A stretch of 64,000 bases of DNA from NCBI GenBank assembly GCA_038230215.1, contig JBBRNR010000001.1, forward strand, positions 1 through 64,000. Direction: 5' to 3'. This DNA is from DASVRZ01 sp038230215 (GTDB lineage Bacteria; Verrucomicrobiota; Verrucomicrobiia; Chthoniobacterales; DASVRZ01). Position numbers and translations under genes: made by a program. This document shows, piece by piece, positions 17,224 to 24,365 of the stretch. Position 1 is the first letter of the stretch. The number at the start of each line of letters is the position of its first letter. The notes below the pieces were generated by a model. The model was not told where the DNA came from. It did not search any database and was given only the letters and a program-made list of their open reading frames with translations.

Positions 17224-17835
17224 ATGCCTGTCGTTAGAACCCGAGTTTCAGCCCGTTTTAGTGAGTTGCAGGAACACGCTCGTGGCCGGGACTTGACGGT
17301 CCATGACTTGGAGAAGTTTCTCCTTGCCGAGGGTTTCATGGTCTTCCTGCTCATGCTCGGGCTGCCGTTCATTCTCCGGTGCCGCTGCCTGTCTCGACAC
17401 CGTTCGGGCTGGCGATTATTTTGATTAGCAGTTCCATCGCCATGGGCCGGGAGCCGTGGCTGCCGCAGTTCATTCGAGAGCGGCGGATCAAATTCAGTCT
17501 CCTGGAAAAATCCTCCGTGGCGTCGTAAGGATCATGCTCGTACTGGAGGATTTATGCGTCCGCGACTCCGTTTTATGGCTCGCGGTCTGGTGCTCAGCCT
17601 GGTCGCTTGGGGGATCGCGTATGGCGGGCTCATGCTTTGCCTGCCGCTGCCAGTCCCGGGCACGAACAGCTTGCCGGCACTCTCGATCATCTTTTTTTCT
17701 GCCGGGCTGATCGAGAAGGACGGGGTCTTTGTGCTGCTGGGTTTGTTGTTCTCAATTTTGGCCACAGCTTACCTCATCTTCACTTTTTTAATGGGCAGGA
17801 ACGCATTGCAATGGATCTGGAACGCGATTTTCTGA
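17224..17835 (+). pseudogene. ExoD-family membrane protein gene broken by frameshifts
   Basis: Pieces of one ExoD-type protein appear in successive frames. MPVVRTRVSARFSELQEHA to LGLPFIL is in the first. VPLPVSTPFGLAIILISSSI with GREPWLPQFIRERRIKFSLLE is in the second (from about 17379, stop at 17526). RIMLVLEDLCV is in the third. RPRLRFMARGLVLSLVAWGIAYGG to the TAA is back in the first. Together they cover a full-length ExoD (exopolysaccharide synthesis) protein of about 200 residues with four hydrophobic segments. Shifts fall near 17375, around 17500-17526 and near 17555. Either the gene is dead or the underlying sequence has errors; the clean reading of neighbours favours real decay. Confidence 0.8.
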
Positions 17836-17891
17836 GAATTTCCACAAACTTCTGTTGCGCTGAAACGTAAATTATAGGTATACCTGTTTTT

Positions 17892-18293
17892 ATGAAATTA
17901 TTCCTCTGTTCCCTCATACTGCTGGCTGGTTTCGGCATGGCGCGCGCCGACATTCAAGATCCACCGGCCAAAAAATATGACAATCACCGCAAGTTTGCCC
18001 GTGGGGTAAGCAACATCGCCTATGGTTTTGCGGAGCTTCCGCACACGATGGCGGTGGTCAACGATGAGGAAGGCAATTCGGCTGCCTTCAGCGTCGGCCT
18101 GCTATCGGGCGTTCGTCGCTCCCTAGAGCGCATGGGCGTCGGTGTGTTTGAAGTCGCCACTCATCCGTTCGCGATCAATCGCGGCACTTACAAGCCATAT
18201 CTGAAGAGCCCTACCCGTGCCAACCACGGCACTTTCCAGGAGTTTCCGCCTGAACTTGGCTCCGAATCTTCCTACGGTTACACGCGGGAATAA
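17892..18293 (+). CDS. Exosortase system-associated protein, TIGR04073-like
   Basis: A 133-residue exported protein: signal MKLFLCSLILLAGFGMARA, then KFARGVSNIAYGFAELPHTM, FSVGLLSGVRRSLERMGVGVFEVATHPF and YKPYLKSP. This pattern (glycine-containing amphipathic segment, R-x-G-V-G-x-[FY]-E-V-x-T-x-PF, Pro-rich end) matches the small proteins that co-occur with exosortase/PEP-CTERM systems in Verrucomicrobiota. Function is not established. It is preceded by the perfect 10-base palindrome AGGTATACCT at 17876 and followed by a clear terminator at 18315, so it seems to be a single-gene transcript. It fits with the PEP-CTERM protein elsewhere in the window. Confidence 0.8.
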   Translation: MKLFLCSLILLAGFGMARADIQDPPAKKYDNHRKFARGVSNIAYGFAELPHTMAVVNDEEGNSAAFSVGLLSGVRRSLERMGVGVFEVATHPFAINRGTYKPYLKSPTRANHGTFQEFPPELGSESSYGYTRE

Positions 18294-18314
18294 GTCTGAT
18301 CCTGATTTTTTTGC

Positions 18315-18355
18315 AAAAAGACTTTCCCGGCCATCGGGGAAGTCTTTTTGCTTTT
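18315..18355 (+). terminator. Rho-independent terminator after the TIGR04073-type gene
   Basis: AAAAAGACTTTCCC and GGGGAAGTCTTTTT form a 14-base stem with one mismatch and a short loop, ending in a T-rich run. It is 20 bases behind the stop and just ahead of the methyltransferase gene, separating the two transcripts. Confidence 0.85.
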
Positions 18356-18366
18356 CCCAAGCACTT

Positions 18367-19455
18367 GTGTCGCGCCACCCTGTAGATAACAACCCTGCCA
18401 TTCTCACCATTGGCGACATCGGTTTTGGTGGAAAAGGCGTCGCGCGTCACGAGGGCAAGGTCGTCTTCGTGCCGTTCGTCCTCCCCGGCGAGGTTGTGCT
18501 GGCCAAAACCACCCGCGAGCACAAGAGTTTTTCCGAGGCGAGTTTGGTTCGTATCTTGCAGCCATCGGACTATCGGACAGAGCCGCCGTGTCCCTATTTC
18601 GGAACCTGCGGCGGTTGCTCCTACCAGCACGCGACCTATCCCCACCAACTCGAAATCAAGCAGCAGCAAGTCAAAGACACCCTTCGACGCATCGGCAAGC
18701 TCGATGTAGCCGTCGAGCCGACCGTCCCCTCGCCCACGCCATTCGCCTATCGCAACCGCATTACTGTTCATGTGCAGGACGGCGACATCGGTTTCTTCGC
18801 CTATGACGAACATAAAATCGTCTCCATCGAACGCTGCCCGATTGCCAGTGAAGCGGTCAATGCCCAACTCGCCGAACTCCGAAAAAAACGTCCGCGCGAC
18901 GGACATTACACGCTTCGCGAACGCACCGACGAACGCACCTTCCGCCAGACCAACGACTCCGTGGCCGAGCTGCTCGCCAACGCCGTCGCCGACAACCTCC
19001 CTGCGCACGGCCCGCTCCTGATCGACGCATATTGCGGCTCTGGTTTTTTCCTTAAACGCTTCCTCGACCGATTCGACCAGGCCATCGGCCTCGAATGGAG
19101 CCAATACGCCGTCGCAGCCGCGCAAAAAAACGTCGCACCGCACGAAACTTACCAACTCGGCGACGTCGGGTTGCTCCTCGACGACACCTTGACTTGGGCA
19201 CCCCCGGGCACCACGCTTTTGCTCGATCCGCCCGCCGAGGGACTGGCTCCGCAGGTCTCCCGCTCCATCCTCGCGCATCCGCCGCAGACCATTCTTTATA
19301 TTAGCTGCAACCCCTCGACGCTCGCGCGAGATTTGGGAAAACTGGCTGCCGCTTATACCGTCAAAAGCGTCCGGCCCTTCGACATGTTTCCGCAGACCGC
19401 AGAGATCGAAGTTCTCGCCATTCTCGAACTCCAGAATCCGATCTCACCCACATGA
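18367..19455 (+). CDS. TrmA/RlmD-family RNA (uracil-5)-methyltransferase
   Basis: SAM-dependent methyltransferase that makes m5U in 23S rRNA or tRNA. It has a TRAM-like N-terminus (LTIGDIGFGGKGVARHEGKVVFVPF) and a 4Fe-4S site CPYFGTCGGCSYQH plus an upstream Cys. The SAM domain has LIDAYCGSGFFL. The catalytic part has LLLDPPAEGL and ISCNPSTLARD with the nucleophilic Cys, and DMFPQTAEIEVLAIL near the end. A GTG at 18367 is the likely start: the frame opens further upstream, but that part overlaps the terminator and previous gene. The stop overlaps the next ATG (ATGA), so it is coupled to the aldo/keto reductase. The usual DPPR is DPPA here. The target base cannot be chosen from sequence. Confidence 0.88.
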   Translation: MSRHPVDNNPAILTIGDIGFGGKGVARHEGKVVFVPFVLPGEVVLAKTTREHKSFSEASLVRILQPSDYRTEPPCPYFGTCGGCSYQHATYPHQLEIKQQQVKDTLRRIGKLDVAVEPTVPSPTPFAYRNRITVHVQDGDIGFFAYDEHKIVSIERCPIASEAVNAQLAELRKKRPRDGHYTLRERTDERTFRQTNDSVAELLANAVADNLPAHGPLLIDAYCGSGFFLKRFLDRFDQAIGLEWSQYAVAAAQKNVAPHETYQLGDVGLLLDDTLTWAPPGTTLLLDPPAEGLAPQVSRSILAHPPQTILYISCNPSTLARDLGKLAAAYTVKSVRPFDMFPQTAEIEVLAILELQNPISPT

Positions 19456-20636
19456 AAACCCGACGCTTTGGCCGCACTGAACTCCAGATTCCCGTCCTTT
19501 CCTGCGGCGGCATGCGCTACCAGGAAAGCTGGAACGACCTTCGGCCCGAAGACATTCCCACCGCTGGCCAGGAGAACCTCGAGGCCACCATTCGCCGGGC
19601 CTTGGAGTTAGGCATTAATCATATTGAGACCGCACGGGGCTACGGCTCCAGTGAGATGCAACTCGGCTTTCTGCTGCCGCGCCTCGACCGCGAAAAACTC
19701 ATCATCCAGACCAAACTCGCACCGCAGGAATCGCGCGAGAAATTCATGGAGCTGTTTGAGCTTTCCCTGAAAAATCTGCAACTCGACTACGTTGATCTTT
19801 TCTCCATCCATGGCATCAACAACGCCGAAATCCTCGCTCAGACTCTCGCTCCCGGCGGTGCGCTCGAATGCGCCCAGCAACTCCAGCGCGAGGGCCGTGT
19901 CCGCCATATCGGATTCTCCACCCACGGGACTTGCGCAGAGATCACTGCGGCGCTGGAAACTGACGCGTTTAGCTATGTGAATTTGCATTGGTATTTCGTC
20001 AACGACCTCAACTGGCCTGCCATTCTCGAAGCCGAAAAACGCGACATCGGCGTCTTCATCATCAGCCCCAACGACAAAGGCGGAAAACTTTACGATCCTC
20101 CTCAAAAGCTCGTCGATCTCTGCGCCCCGCTCACTCCGATGGCCTTCAACGATCTTTACTGCCTCGCGCGCCCGCAAGTCCACACCCTGAGCATCGGCGC
20201 GAGCAAACCGAGCGACTTCGACGCCCACATCGAGGCGCTGAAACATTACGACAACATCGCCGCCACCATCGCTCCGATCGAAATGAAACTCCGCTCAGAA
20301 ATGGATCGCATCCTCGGCGCTGACTGGACCGCTAACTGGTGGAAAAATATCCCCGAATACCACGAGCTTCCCGGGGAAATCAACGTCCTCGAAATCCTCC
20401 GGCTTTGGTCACTCGCCAAGTCGCTCGACCTCGTTGGCTTCGGCAAAATGCGTTACAACTTGTTAGGAAACGCCGGCCACTGGTTTCCCGGCACGAACGC
20501 TAAAACCTTCGACGCACACACCCTCGCCCCGCTCCTTTCTGGCTCCGCCTTTGCGGATCGCATCCCGCAAATTCTCACGGAGGCGAACGACATTTTGCTC
20601 GGCGAGGAAGTGCTGCGACTCAGCAAAAGCGAATAG
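19452..20636 (+). CDS. Aldo/keto reductase, long form without the C-terminal Fe-S cysteines
   Basis: NAD(P)H-dependent oxidoreductase. The barrel shows MKTRRFGRTELQIPVLSCGGMRYQ, INHIETARGYGSSEMQLG (catalytic Tyr), IIQTKLAP (Lys), YVDLFSIHGIN (His) and VRHIGFSTHG. A C-terminal 110-residue helical domain with FGKMRYNLLGNAGHWFPG places it in the COG1453-like long group. In that group this domain often carries a ferredoxin-like cysteine cluster; here the equivalent stretch (NWWKNIPEYHELPGEINVLE) has none. It starts inside the stop of the RNA methyltransferase gene, so the two are translationally coupled. The substrate is unknown. Confidence 0.87.
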   Translation: MKTRRFGRTELQIPVLSCGGMRYQESWNDLRPEDIPTAGQENLEATIRRALELGINHIETARGYGSSEMQLGFLLPRLDREKLIIQTKLAPQESREKFMELFELSLKNLQLDYVDLFSIHGINNAEILAQTLAPGGALECAQQLQREGRVRHIGFSTHGTCAEITAALETDAFSYVNLHWYFVNDLNWPAILEAEKRDIGVFIISPNDKGGKLYDPPQKLVDLCAPLTPMAFNDLYCLARPQVHTLSIGASKPSDFDAHIEALKHYDNIAATIAPIEMKLRSEMDRILGADWTANWWKNIPEYHELPGEINVLEILRLWSLAKSLDLVGFGKMRYNLLGNAGHWFPGTNAKTFDAHTLAPLLSGSAFADRIPQILTEANDILLGEEVLRLSKSE

Positions 20637-20694
20637 CATTTGTGGCAAAAAAAACTTGCCCGTTTAAGCCTAGCGACGAATCTTGCTGCATCGT

Positions 20695-20724
20695 TTGCAC
20701 GCCGCAGACGAACAACCATAAAAT
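20695..20724 (+). promoter_or_regulatory. Sigma-70-like promoter of the 57-residue repeat peptide
   Basis: TTGCAC at 20695 and TAAAAT at 20719 are separated by 18 bases, a good match to the -35 and -10 consensus. The predicted start point would lie about 8-10 bases ahead of the ATG at 20739, giving a very short leader with AGAAGA as the only ribosome-binding candidate. Confidence 0.5.
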
Positions 20725-20738
20725 AGAAGAAACAGAAT

Positions 20739-20912
20739 ATGAAATCCATCACATGTGTTAGCAGCCAGGGAGTTTTGAACGTGGGACAGCCAATCACTGA
20801 AGGCATCCTCGCTACAGGACTGCCGATCACCGAGGGAGTTTTGGGCAAGGGACAGCCAATCAGCGAGGACATCATTCCTCGTGGAGAGCCAATTCTTCCT
20901 TTTAACGCCTAA
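20739..20912 (+). CDS. 57-residue peptide made of 11-residue repeats, unrecognised
   Basis: A short ORF not resembling any family I know. After MKSITCVSSQ it is built from GVLNVGQPITE, GILATGLPITE, GVLGKGQPISE and a degenerate DIIPRGEPI, ending LPFNA. The consensus is G-[VI]-L-x-x-G-x-P-I-[TS]-E. The 33-base DNA repeats differ mainly at third or variable positions (for example GGCATC against GGAGTT for the first two codons), which suggests selection on protein. It is framed by its own promoter-like boxes and a perfect terminator, so it is a discrete transcription unit between the aldo/keto reductase and the mpl-like gene. There is no signal peptide or membrane helix. One Cys is at position 6. 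Confidence 0.6.
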   Translation: MKSITCVSSQGVLNVGQPITEGILATGLPITEGVLGKGQPISEDIIPRGEPILPFNA

Positions 20913-20931
20913 TCCGCACTACAGTTATTTA

Positions 20932-20972
20932 AAAAGCCCCAAGTGGTTTCCATCACTTGGGGCTTTTCGCTT
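20932..20972 (+). terminator. Strong terminator after the repeat peptide
   Basis: AAAAGCCCCAAGTG pairs perfectly with CACTTGGGGCTTTT around an 8-base loop, and the following sequence is T-rich. A 14-base perfect stem flanked by A and T runs may work in both directions. Confidence 0.92.
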
Positions 20973-21023
20973 TTCTTGAGATGCCTGTTTCCCTGCAAAT
21001 ACTCTTAGAGGGCGTCGTGAAAA

Positions 21024-21107
21024 TGGGTTGTAGCGTCGAGCCTGTGGCTCGACGGGCTTGATGGCAGATGGCTTTCTTTCGAGCCATAGGCTCGACGCTA
21101 CAACCCA
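21024..21107. repeat. Inverted repeat with 29-base arms ahead of the mpl-like gene
   Basis: Arms 21024-21052 and 21079-21107 are complementary except at one position. Each arm contains its own smaller palindrome, TCGAGCC-N3-GGCTCGA. The element sits immediately before the chosen start of the mpl-like gene and would lengthen its reading frame by 20 codons if the TTG or ATG at 21058-21061 were used. It looks like a REP-type mobile palindrome. Confidence 0.85.
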
Positions 21108-21120
21108 TTCAAAACGGTCC

Positions 21121-22530
21121 ATGCGCGACTTATTAGATGCCTTCTTGGAGAAAAATCCACGCGACGTTCACTTCCATTTTCTTGGAATCTGCGGCATCGC
21201 GATGGGCCAGATGGCGATCGAACTCCAGAGACTGGGATTTCGCATCAGTGGTTCGGACAGCCAAAGCGACCCTCCGATGTCGCTGATGTTAGCAGCGACC
21301 GGCATCGCGGTGGAGTCCGCGGATTCCATCGGCGAAAATGGGCAAACCTGCGACATGTTAGTCGTGGGGCGCGGGATGGCGGAACATTCGATAGTGAGCA
21401 CGCGCGCTCCAGTCGTATCGCTGCCGGAGATGGTTTCCGCGTTCACTCAGAAAGCCACTCAACGCGTGGTCGTCGCCGGGACGAAAGGGAAAACAACCAC
21501 GACTGCGATGTTAACCTGGATCGCCGAATTCGCGGGTTTGCAGCCCGACTACCTAATCGGCGGCGTACCCGGAAATTTTCCATCCGGGTTGCATTGGAAT
21601 GGAAGTCCGCTCGCGATTCTGGAAGGCGACGAATACGCCAGCTCGCCGACGGATCTCACACCGAAGTTTATCCATTACCGCCCAACCGCCGCGATACTGA
21701 CTAACATTCATCCCGACCACCTGGAGTTGTATCCGGAGTTTGAGTGTTATGAGAAACTTTTCGTTCGGATGTTAGCTGCTCTTCCTAACAATGGATTTGC
21801 TGTGGTTAGCAGTGATGCGAGTTCCAATTGCATCAAAGCCATCGCGGCGTCTTCCGTGCCAGTGACCACCGTTGGCTGGGAGGAAACTTCCGCGTGCCGG
21901 ATCACCGATTACGCGGCAGATAGCAATGGAACTCGCTTCACTTTTTTAGGCCACGACTTTCATCTTTCTCTGCTCGGAAAGGCCAACGTGCTAGACGCCG
22001 CGCTAGCCGTCGCCGCCGCGCGTCACCTGGACATCGATCCAGAAATTTCTGCAAAGGCACTACGGAATTTTCTCCCCGTGCAGGAACGTCTTCAGCACGT
22101 TGACACTCCCGGTGGCGTCCGGCTGTTTGTCGATAGCAATGTTCATCCCGCTTCGCTCCAAACTGCCGTCGAGACTTTGCGCGAAAGCCACCCCGGCGGA
22201 CGGCTTCTTTGCCTCATCCAGCCGCAGACTCCTGGTCCCGGCGACGGCTATGTGCAGCGGACTCTTCCGCAGGCGCTGGCGCGGGCGAGCCATGTGTTAG
22301 TCGCGCCCCCGGCGAACCAACTGGAAAACTGCGATCCACCCTTTTCCTGCGAGCAGCTCGTGATCGATCTAACATTGCTCCAGATCACTGCCGCCTATCG
22401 CAACACACGCAAGACGCTGGTCGCCTGGGTCGTGGAAAACATTCGCAGGGGGGACACGATTTTTATTGCCGTCCACCCACCTTCGCGGCCATTGCTGGTG
22501 CGGGAAATCAGCCTTGCCCTCCAACCATGA
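21121..22530 (+). CDS. Mpl-like Mur ligase (muropeptide ligase family), divergent
   Basis: Cytosolic ATP-dependent amide ligase. Mpl proper joins UDP-MurNAc to recycled L-Ala-gamma-D-Glu-mDap. Visible: FHFLGICGIAMGQMAIELQ, GFRISGSDSQSDPPMS, the P-loop GTKGKTTTTAMLTW (His replaced by Lys), LIGGVPGNFPSG, which is closer to Mpl than to MurC, LEGDEYASSP and NIHPDHLELY. The usual DDYAHHP segment is DSNVHPAS here, so one His is lost. ATG 21121 is chosen because the frame upstream is made of repeat DNA. The stop overlaps the next start (ATGA). Specificity for recycling peptide is likely but unproven given the changes. Confidence 0.8.
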   Translation: MRDLLDAFLEKNPRDVHFHFLGICGIAMGQMAIELQRLGFRISGSDSQSDPPMSLMLAATGIAVESADSIGENGQTCDMLVVGRGMAEHSIVSTRAPVVSLPEMVSAFTQKATQRVVVAGTKGKTTTTAMLTWIAEFAGLQPDYLIGGVPGNFPSGLHWNGSPLAILEGDEYASSPTDLTPKFIHYRPTAAILTNIHPDHLELYPEFECYEKLFVRMLAALPNNGFAVVSSDASSNCIKAIAASSVPVTTVGWEETSACRITDYAADSNGTRFTFLGHDFHLSLLGKANVLDAALAVAAARHLDIDPEISAKALRNFLPVQERLQHVDTPGGVRLFVDSNVHPASLQTAVETLRESHPGGRLLCLIQPQTPGPGDGYVQRTLPQALARASHVLVAPPANQLENCDPPFSCEQLVIDLTLLQITAAYRNTRKTLVAWVVENIRRGDTIFIAVHPPSRPLLVREISLALQP

Positions 22531-23777
22531 TCGTTCTCATTACTAACACCACCCTCGCCAACAATGGCGGCACGCAAACCGTCGTCTTTGAGATCGCGCG
22601 CTTGCTCCGTCAGCGCGGGCATCAGGTGATGCTTTATTCGTCGCAACTCGGCCACGTCGCCGAGCTGCTGATCGAGGATCAATTTGCCGTGGTTAGCAAT
22701 CTCCGCGACCTCCCTTTCAAACCAGACATCATTCACGGCCAGCATCATTTGGAGACAATGAGTGCGCTACTAGCCTTGCCGGAAACGCCTGCGCTTTACT
22801 ACATTCACGGCGTCACCCCGTGGCAGGAACGCGTGCCGGTCCACCCGCGCATCCTGGGTTACATCAATCTCTCGGAGATCAGCACGTTTCGTCTTTCGGT
22901 CCAGAAAAGCATCCCTCCGTCGCGGATTCACGTCCTGGAAAATCATGTGAATTTCGGCCTCTTTCCCGCTCCGAAACCGCCGTCGCAACACCTGCGGACC
23001 GCCGCATATTGCCCTCGCATTACCGCCACACCGGCCACGCTGGCCAACGTCGAGCGCCTCTGCCGTGAGCATGGGATCGAGCTGCATCACGAGACCGAGT
23101 GGAGTCGCGGCACGATCTCCGATCCTCTCGCGGTTTTTCAAGAATACGACCTCATTTTCGGCACGGGCCGCACCGCCTTGGAAGCTCTGGCCGTCGGCTG
23201 TGTCGTGAGCACGACCGATCACGAAAAACTCGGACCGCTGATCACGCCTGCCAACATCATGGAACGGCGCACGGTTAATTTCACCATGGCGCTTTGGGAG
23301 GATCAGACGCCCTACGAAACGTTGTCTCGGCAACTGGCCGATTACCAGCCCGGCGCGCAGCAAGAGGTCTATGACTTCATTCGACGCGAGACAGATTTCG
23401 AGAAGGGGGCCGACGAGCTGGTGAAAATCTACGAGAAAATCATTGGGGAATGGCAGACCATGGAGCGGCCTGGCTTTGTGGAAGACATGACCGCCGCCAG
23501 CGATTACCTGCGCGCGATCACGCCACTCTTGGCCGATCACGAAAAAGTGGAGAAAATGCGCCAGGCCCACGAGCGGGTCCGGCTCCGCAATCAAGTTTTG
23601 GAAGAGCGCATGGCCGAACTGAAGCAGAAGTATATGACCGAACTCGAAATCCCGCCGTGGCAGCTCCAGAAAATTGTAGATCTCGTCCGCCGCTTTGCCG
23701 AGACGCATCCGGTGCGGCGTATTTTCATTGGAAAATTGCTCCGCCGCATCGAGGAATTGCTCCAGAAGTCGGCGTAA
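22527..23777 (+). CDS. GT4-like glycosyltransferase with C-terminal coiled region
   Basis: Nucleotide-sugar glycosyltransferase of GT-B fold. N-domain: MIVLITNTTLANNGGTQTVVFEIARLLRQRGHQVMLYSS; then DIIHGQHHLETMSALLALPETPALYYIHG. C-domain: DLIFGTGRTALEALAVGCVV, the typical E-x(7)-E-like region seen around TALEALA. The last 90 residues are helical and charged (EKMRQAHERVRLRNQVLEER), possibly membrane-peripheral. The ATG overlaps the stop of the mpl-like gene, so they are co-translated and may share an envelope role. The donor and acceptor are unknown. Confidence 0.8.
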   Translation: MIVLITNTTLANNGGTQTVVFEIARLLRQRGHQVMLYSSQLGHVAELLIEDQFAVVSNLRDLPFKPDIIHGQHHLETMSALLALPETPALYYIHGVTPWQERVPVHPRILGYINLSEISTFRLSVQKSIPPSRIHVLENHVNFGLFPAPKPPSQHLRTAAYCPRITATPATLANVERLCREHGIELHHETEWSRGTISDPLAVFQEYDLIFGTGRTALEALAVGCVVSTTDHEKLGPLITPANIMERRTVNFTMALWEDQTPYETLSRQLADYQPGAQQEVYDFIRRETDFEKGADELVKIYEKIIGEWQTMERPGFVEDMTAASDYLRAITPLLADHEKVEKMRQAHERVRLRNQVLEERMAELKQKYMTELEIPPWQLQKIVDLVRRFAETHPVRRIFIGKLLRRIEELLQKSA

Positions 23778-23822
23778 GTGCGGGCTTTAGTTTTCGAGTG
23801 AGAGTAGTATCATCTTTCAACC

Positions 23823-24077
23823 ATGGAATACACCGAGCAACAATGGTCCGACATGCGCCGCTGGGTGCAGAATTGGAAGGAAGTCGGCCCCATTTTGGAG
23901 CAGGAAAAAGCGGAAAGACTTTCTGCGATGAGCGATGAGGACAGCGTTCGCGCTTTCAACGCGTTGGACTGTGATTCCAGCCTGATCTGGCGCTCGCCCG
24001 AAAGTGACAACGCCAATGGCATGATCGAGCAGCAACGCCTTTTCATGAAAGGTCATCGCCGTGAATCAAATCTTTGA
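23823..24077 (+). CDS. Small protein, companion of a nucleotidyltransferase (toxin-antitoxin-like pair)
   Basis: An 84-residue cytosolic protein: MRRWVQNWKEVGPILEQEKAERLSAMSDEDSVRAFNALD, then a variable middle and SDNANGMIEQQRLFMKG. The pattern W-x(3)-W-x(2)-[AV]GP-x-LE-x(2)-R/K and the ending [GS]-x-[LI]-x-EQQR-x-F is, from memory, that of small proteins encoded directly ahead of AbiEii-like nucleotidyltransferases; no name can be given with certainty. The next ORF overlaps it by 17 bases and is a collapsed remnant of such a partner. The arrangement suggests the surviving half of a pair. Confidence 0.6.
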   Translation: MEYTEQQWSDMRRWVQNWKEVGPILEQEKAERLSAMSDEDSVRAFNALDCDSSLIWRSPESDNANGMIEQQRLFMKGHRRESNL

Positions 24078-24216
24078 AGCCGCGGCGGAATTGGCCATCG
24101 CCCTAGAGGAGGGTAACTTTGCGTATTGCTTCATTGGTGGGCTCACCGAGTTGAAGGAAGACCCGGACATCATTCCCCGGCTGGAGCACATGATGCGCAA
24201 ACGCGGTGTGCTCTGA
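24061..24216 (+). pseudogene. Nucleotidyltransferase (AbiEii/MNT-like) remnant with internal deletion
   Basis: From GTG 24061 a 51-residue frame reads VNQIFEAAAELAIALEEGNF, AYCFIGGL, then directly TELKEDPDIIPRLEHMMRKR. The first part matches the helix and FIGG strand that begin nucleotidyltransferase-fold proteins (…YLFIGGLA). The second part matches their C-terminal tail (ELKEDPEI-x-PRLE). The whole catalytic middle, including the D-x-D metal site, is missing, so about 100-150 residues have been deleted in frame. It overlaps the small companion gene by 17 bases, as intact pairs do. Confidence 0.6.
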
Positions 24217-24228
24217 GCAGAAAAAAAA

Positions 24229-24297
24229 TTCACACGGAAGCACGGAGAGGGGAATTGGCAGGAATAATTTCTCCGTGATTCCGTGCTTCCGTGTGAA
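24229..24297. repeat. Perfect inverted repeat, CACGGA family
   Basis: TTCACACGGAAGCACGGA at 24229-24246 and its exact complement at 24280-24297 form an 18-base stem around a 33-base loop. A run of eight A stands before it and CTTTT after it, so it may also end transcription on both strands. Same family as 28227 and the decayed copy at 740. Confidence 0.9.
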
Positions 24298-24365
24298 CTG
24301 CTTTTCCGATCTGTTTTGAGAGGCCTTGTCTTCCACAGCCTGAGCGGGTAAAACTTTCGCCCGCG

